NCBI RefSeq assembly: GCF_001746365.1
Contig: NZ_MJAJ01000014.1
Coordinates: 87,598-151,597, forward strand
DNA: 64,000 nucleotides
Reading direction: 5' to 3'
Origin: Streptomyces sp. LUP30
Lineage (GTDB): Bacteria; Actinomycetota; Actinomycetes; Streptomycetales; Streptomycetaceae
In this document: positions 63,148 to 64,000 of the stretch, piece after piece
How the letters are laid out: every line of letters starts with the position of its first letter
Numbering within the stretch: the stretch's first letter is position 1
Translations under genes and position numbers: made by a program
Notes under the pieces: model-generated
Databases searched by the model: none
Told to the model about the DNA's origin: nothing
The model's input: only the letters and a program-made list of their open reading frames with translations

Positions 63148-63315
63148 TCATGAGCCGTCACCCAGAACGTGGGTGACGATCGCTCGGGCCGCCCCCGAGG
63201 ACAGGCCGCTGATTGCTGCGGCGGCTCCCTTCTTCACAAACTCCGCTCGGCTGGGCGGTGTCGCCTGCTGCTGCGTCGCCGGGACCTGCTGCTGGTCGCG
63301 CTGCTCGTTGCTCAC
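63148..63315 (-). CDS. Small hypothetical protein with strong ribosome site
   Basis: 55 residues from GTG 63315, with GGAGG five bases upstream. A Gln-rich start (NEQRDQQQVPATQQQ) is followed by a helix RAEFVKKGAAAAISGLSSGA and ARAIVTHVLGDGS. The stop overlaps a following minus-strand ATG at 63151 (ATGA), suggesting a small coupled gene downstream that now appears frame-damaged (RFPKLSQCLREHVDAGQLKA, ending at 62956). Small genes like these are common on Streptomyces integrative elements. Function unknown. Confidence 0.5.
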   Translation of the reverse strand: MSNEQRDQQQVPATQQQATPPSRAEFVKKGAAAAISGLSSGAARAIVTHVLGDGS

Positions 63316-63471
63316 TGATCCTCCAAAGGCTGGTTGGGGGGCGGGAAAAAGTGCCCTCCCCGGACAGGGACAGAGCGGGGTGGGGCCGACAGTGACGGGC
63401 GAGTGGGTTAGCGGCGCAAGGCACCAACGAGGCCGTCAGTAAGCGGGTCTGTAGGGAGCGCTGACCTGCGC

Positions 63472-63622
63472 ATGAAGAAGCCCCCACCGAGGCGGCGAGG
63501 GCTAAAAGAGCACGTCAGGGGCTTGCGTTCGGTAACCCGTTTCTGCCCGCCAATGAAGAAGCCGCCACAGAGGCGGCAAGGGCTAAAGGAGCACGTCAGG
63601 GGCTTGCTTCGGTGACGCGTTT
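63472..63622. repeat. Imperfect 81-bp-period direct repeat (two units)
   Basis: Units 63472-63542 and 63553-63622 are about 90% identical: ATGAAGAAGCC, then AGGCGGC-AGGGCTAAA, GAGCACGTCAGGGGCTTGC. Each contains a short GC hairpin (AGCCC...GGGCT) that on the minus strand is followed by TTCTT, like a terminator. On the plus strand the period is 27 codons and one open frame of 47 residues spans both units. It lies downstream of the minus-strand gene ending at 63781, so tandem terminators are the simplest reading. Confidence 0.55.
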
Positions 63623-63780
63623 GTCCTGGCGGGGCGTCGGCCGGCCTCGCAGCCGACCCTTTCCGGATGCTCCGTCAGGCATGGTGCTCAGTTCGCCAAC
63701 TCGACCGCTCACTCGCCAAGTGAAGCGCTCAGTCACAGCAGGCCCGGTGCACCCGGCCGGGTCTGCCGTCTGATGGAGGT

Positions 63781-64000
63781 TCAGTAGTCGAGGTCGAGGT
63801 AGTCGATGTCGTTGAGGGTGACGTCGGTGAGTCCTTGGGCGCGGTTTCCGCCGTCTTGGAAGTACACGTCTTTGAAGCCCTCGGCGATGATGCCGCGCAT
63901 CTGCTGGTCGCCGGCTCCGGTGTTGCGGGCGTCGAAGAGGCGTTGTGCGTACGCCGGGGGGAGGTGGACGGTGAGGCGCCTAAAGCGTCCGTCGTCGGTG
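63781..64000 (-). CDS. Hypothetical protein, C-terminal part (cut by window edge)
   Basis: The last 72 codons are visible: RFRRLTVHLPPAYAQRLFDA, a QMRGIIAEGFKDVYFQDGG segment and the acidic end TLNDIDYLDLDY. The opening strand resembles ribbon-helix-helix-like or plasmid-encoded control proteins, but the family is not established. The stop TGA is at 63781-63783. Confidence 0.55.
   Translation of the reverse strand, partial: TDDGRFRRLTVHLPPAYAQRLFDARNTGAGDQQMRGIIAEGFKDVYFQDGGNRAQGLTDVTLNDIDYLDLDY

Overview
The window is chromosomal DNA from a high-GC actinomycete, almost certainly Streptomyces or a close relative. Evidence: strong G/C bias at third codon positions, frequent GTG/TTG starts, ATGA/GTGA stop-start overlaps, rare TTA codons, a perfect CebR operator, and Streptomyces-type secreted CBM2 cellulases, LamG/RHS giants and ECF41 sigma factor. 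It reads as accessory chromosome: functional islands separated by decayed transposases and truncated genes. No rRNA, tRNA or intact CRISPR array was seen.

Layout. 1-2.4 kb: a NarL-type response regulator (cut by the window edge), its sensor kinase and a membrane protein, all on the minus strand. 2.4-5.4 kb: a sugar ABC importer (permease and lipoprotein on minus, ATPase divergent). 6.2-9.8 kb: a transposase remnant, an Lrp/AsnC regulator divergent from an M20 peptidase, and broken genes. 10-11.7 kb: a compositionally atypical membrane protein. 11.9-13.1 kb: two transposase remnants. 13.1-24.6 kb: a secreted LamG/DNRLRE protein, a 2146-residue RHS/YD-repeat polymorphic toxin candidate and a small putative immunity gene. 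25.2-31.4 kb: a membrane-anchored hypothetical, then a cell-wall cassette (GH25 muramidase, two paralogous small secreted proteins, Tat-exported M15 carboxypeptidase, and a DNA-binding transmembrane protein with peptidoglycan-binding and lysozyme-like ectodomains). 32.5-35.6 kb: a CBM2-GH5 cellulase and a CBM2-Cip1-like protein under a CebR box. 36.2-38.3 kb: an ECF41 sigma factor translationally coupled to an NDH-2-like oxidoreductase. 38.6-39.6 kb: gene and transposase remnants.

40.1-61.7 kb is the most interesting part. It is a dense conflict/signalling island with (a) a kinase-like protein coupled to a TPR-CHAT caspase-like protease; (b) an HTH-NB-ARC-TPR STAND ATPase; (c) a protein fusing a paralogue of the same kinase-like module to NB-ARC, coupled to a TPR protein; (d) a winged-helix/NUDIX/C-terminal-TM protein, a PHP phosphoesterase, an APH-type phosphotransferase and an alpha/beta hydrolase; and (e) between them a six-gene, fully overlapping operon encoding a lysine-2,3-aminomutase-like radical SAM enzyme, a JmjC/cupin oxygenase, a SAM methyltransferase, an ATP-grasp ligase, a SET-domain protein and a 589-residue protein I cannot assign. 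Three of the chemistries (KamA, JmjC, SET) commonly act on lysine, so I infer a lysine-centred modification or peptide-like metabolite pathway. In-frame TTA codons in the kinase-like gene, the STAND gene and the aminomutase gene suggest bldA-linked developmental control.

61.8-64 kb is a decayed mobile zone: a cas6e 3' remnant, a P-loop ATPase fragment, an IS110 remnant, a small ORF with a good ribosome site, an 81-bp direct repeat and the 3' end of a minus-strand gene.
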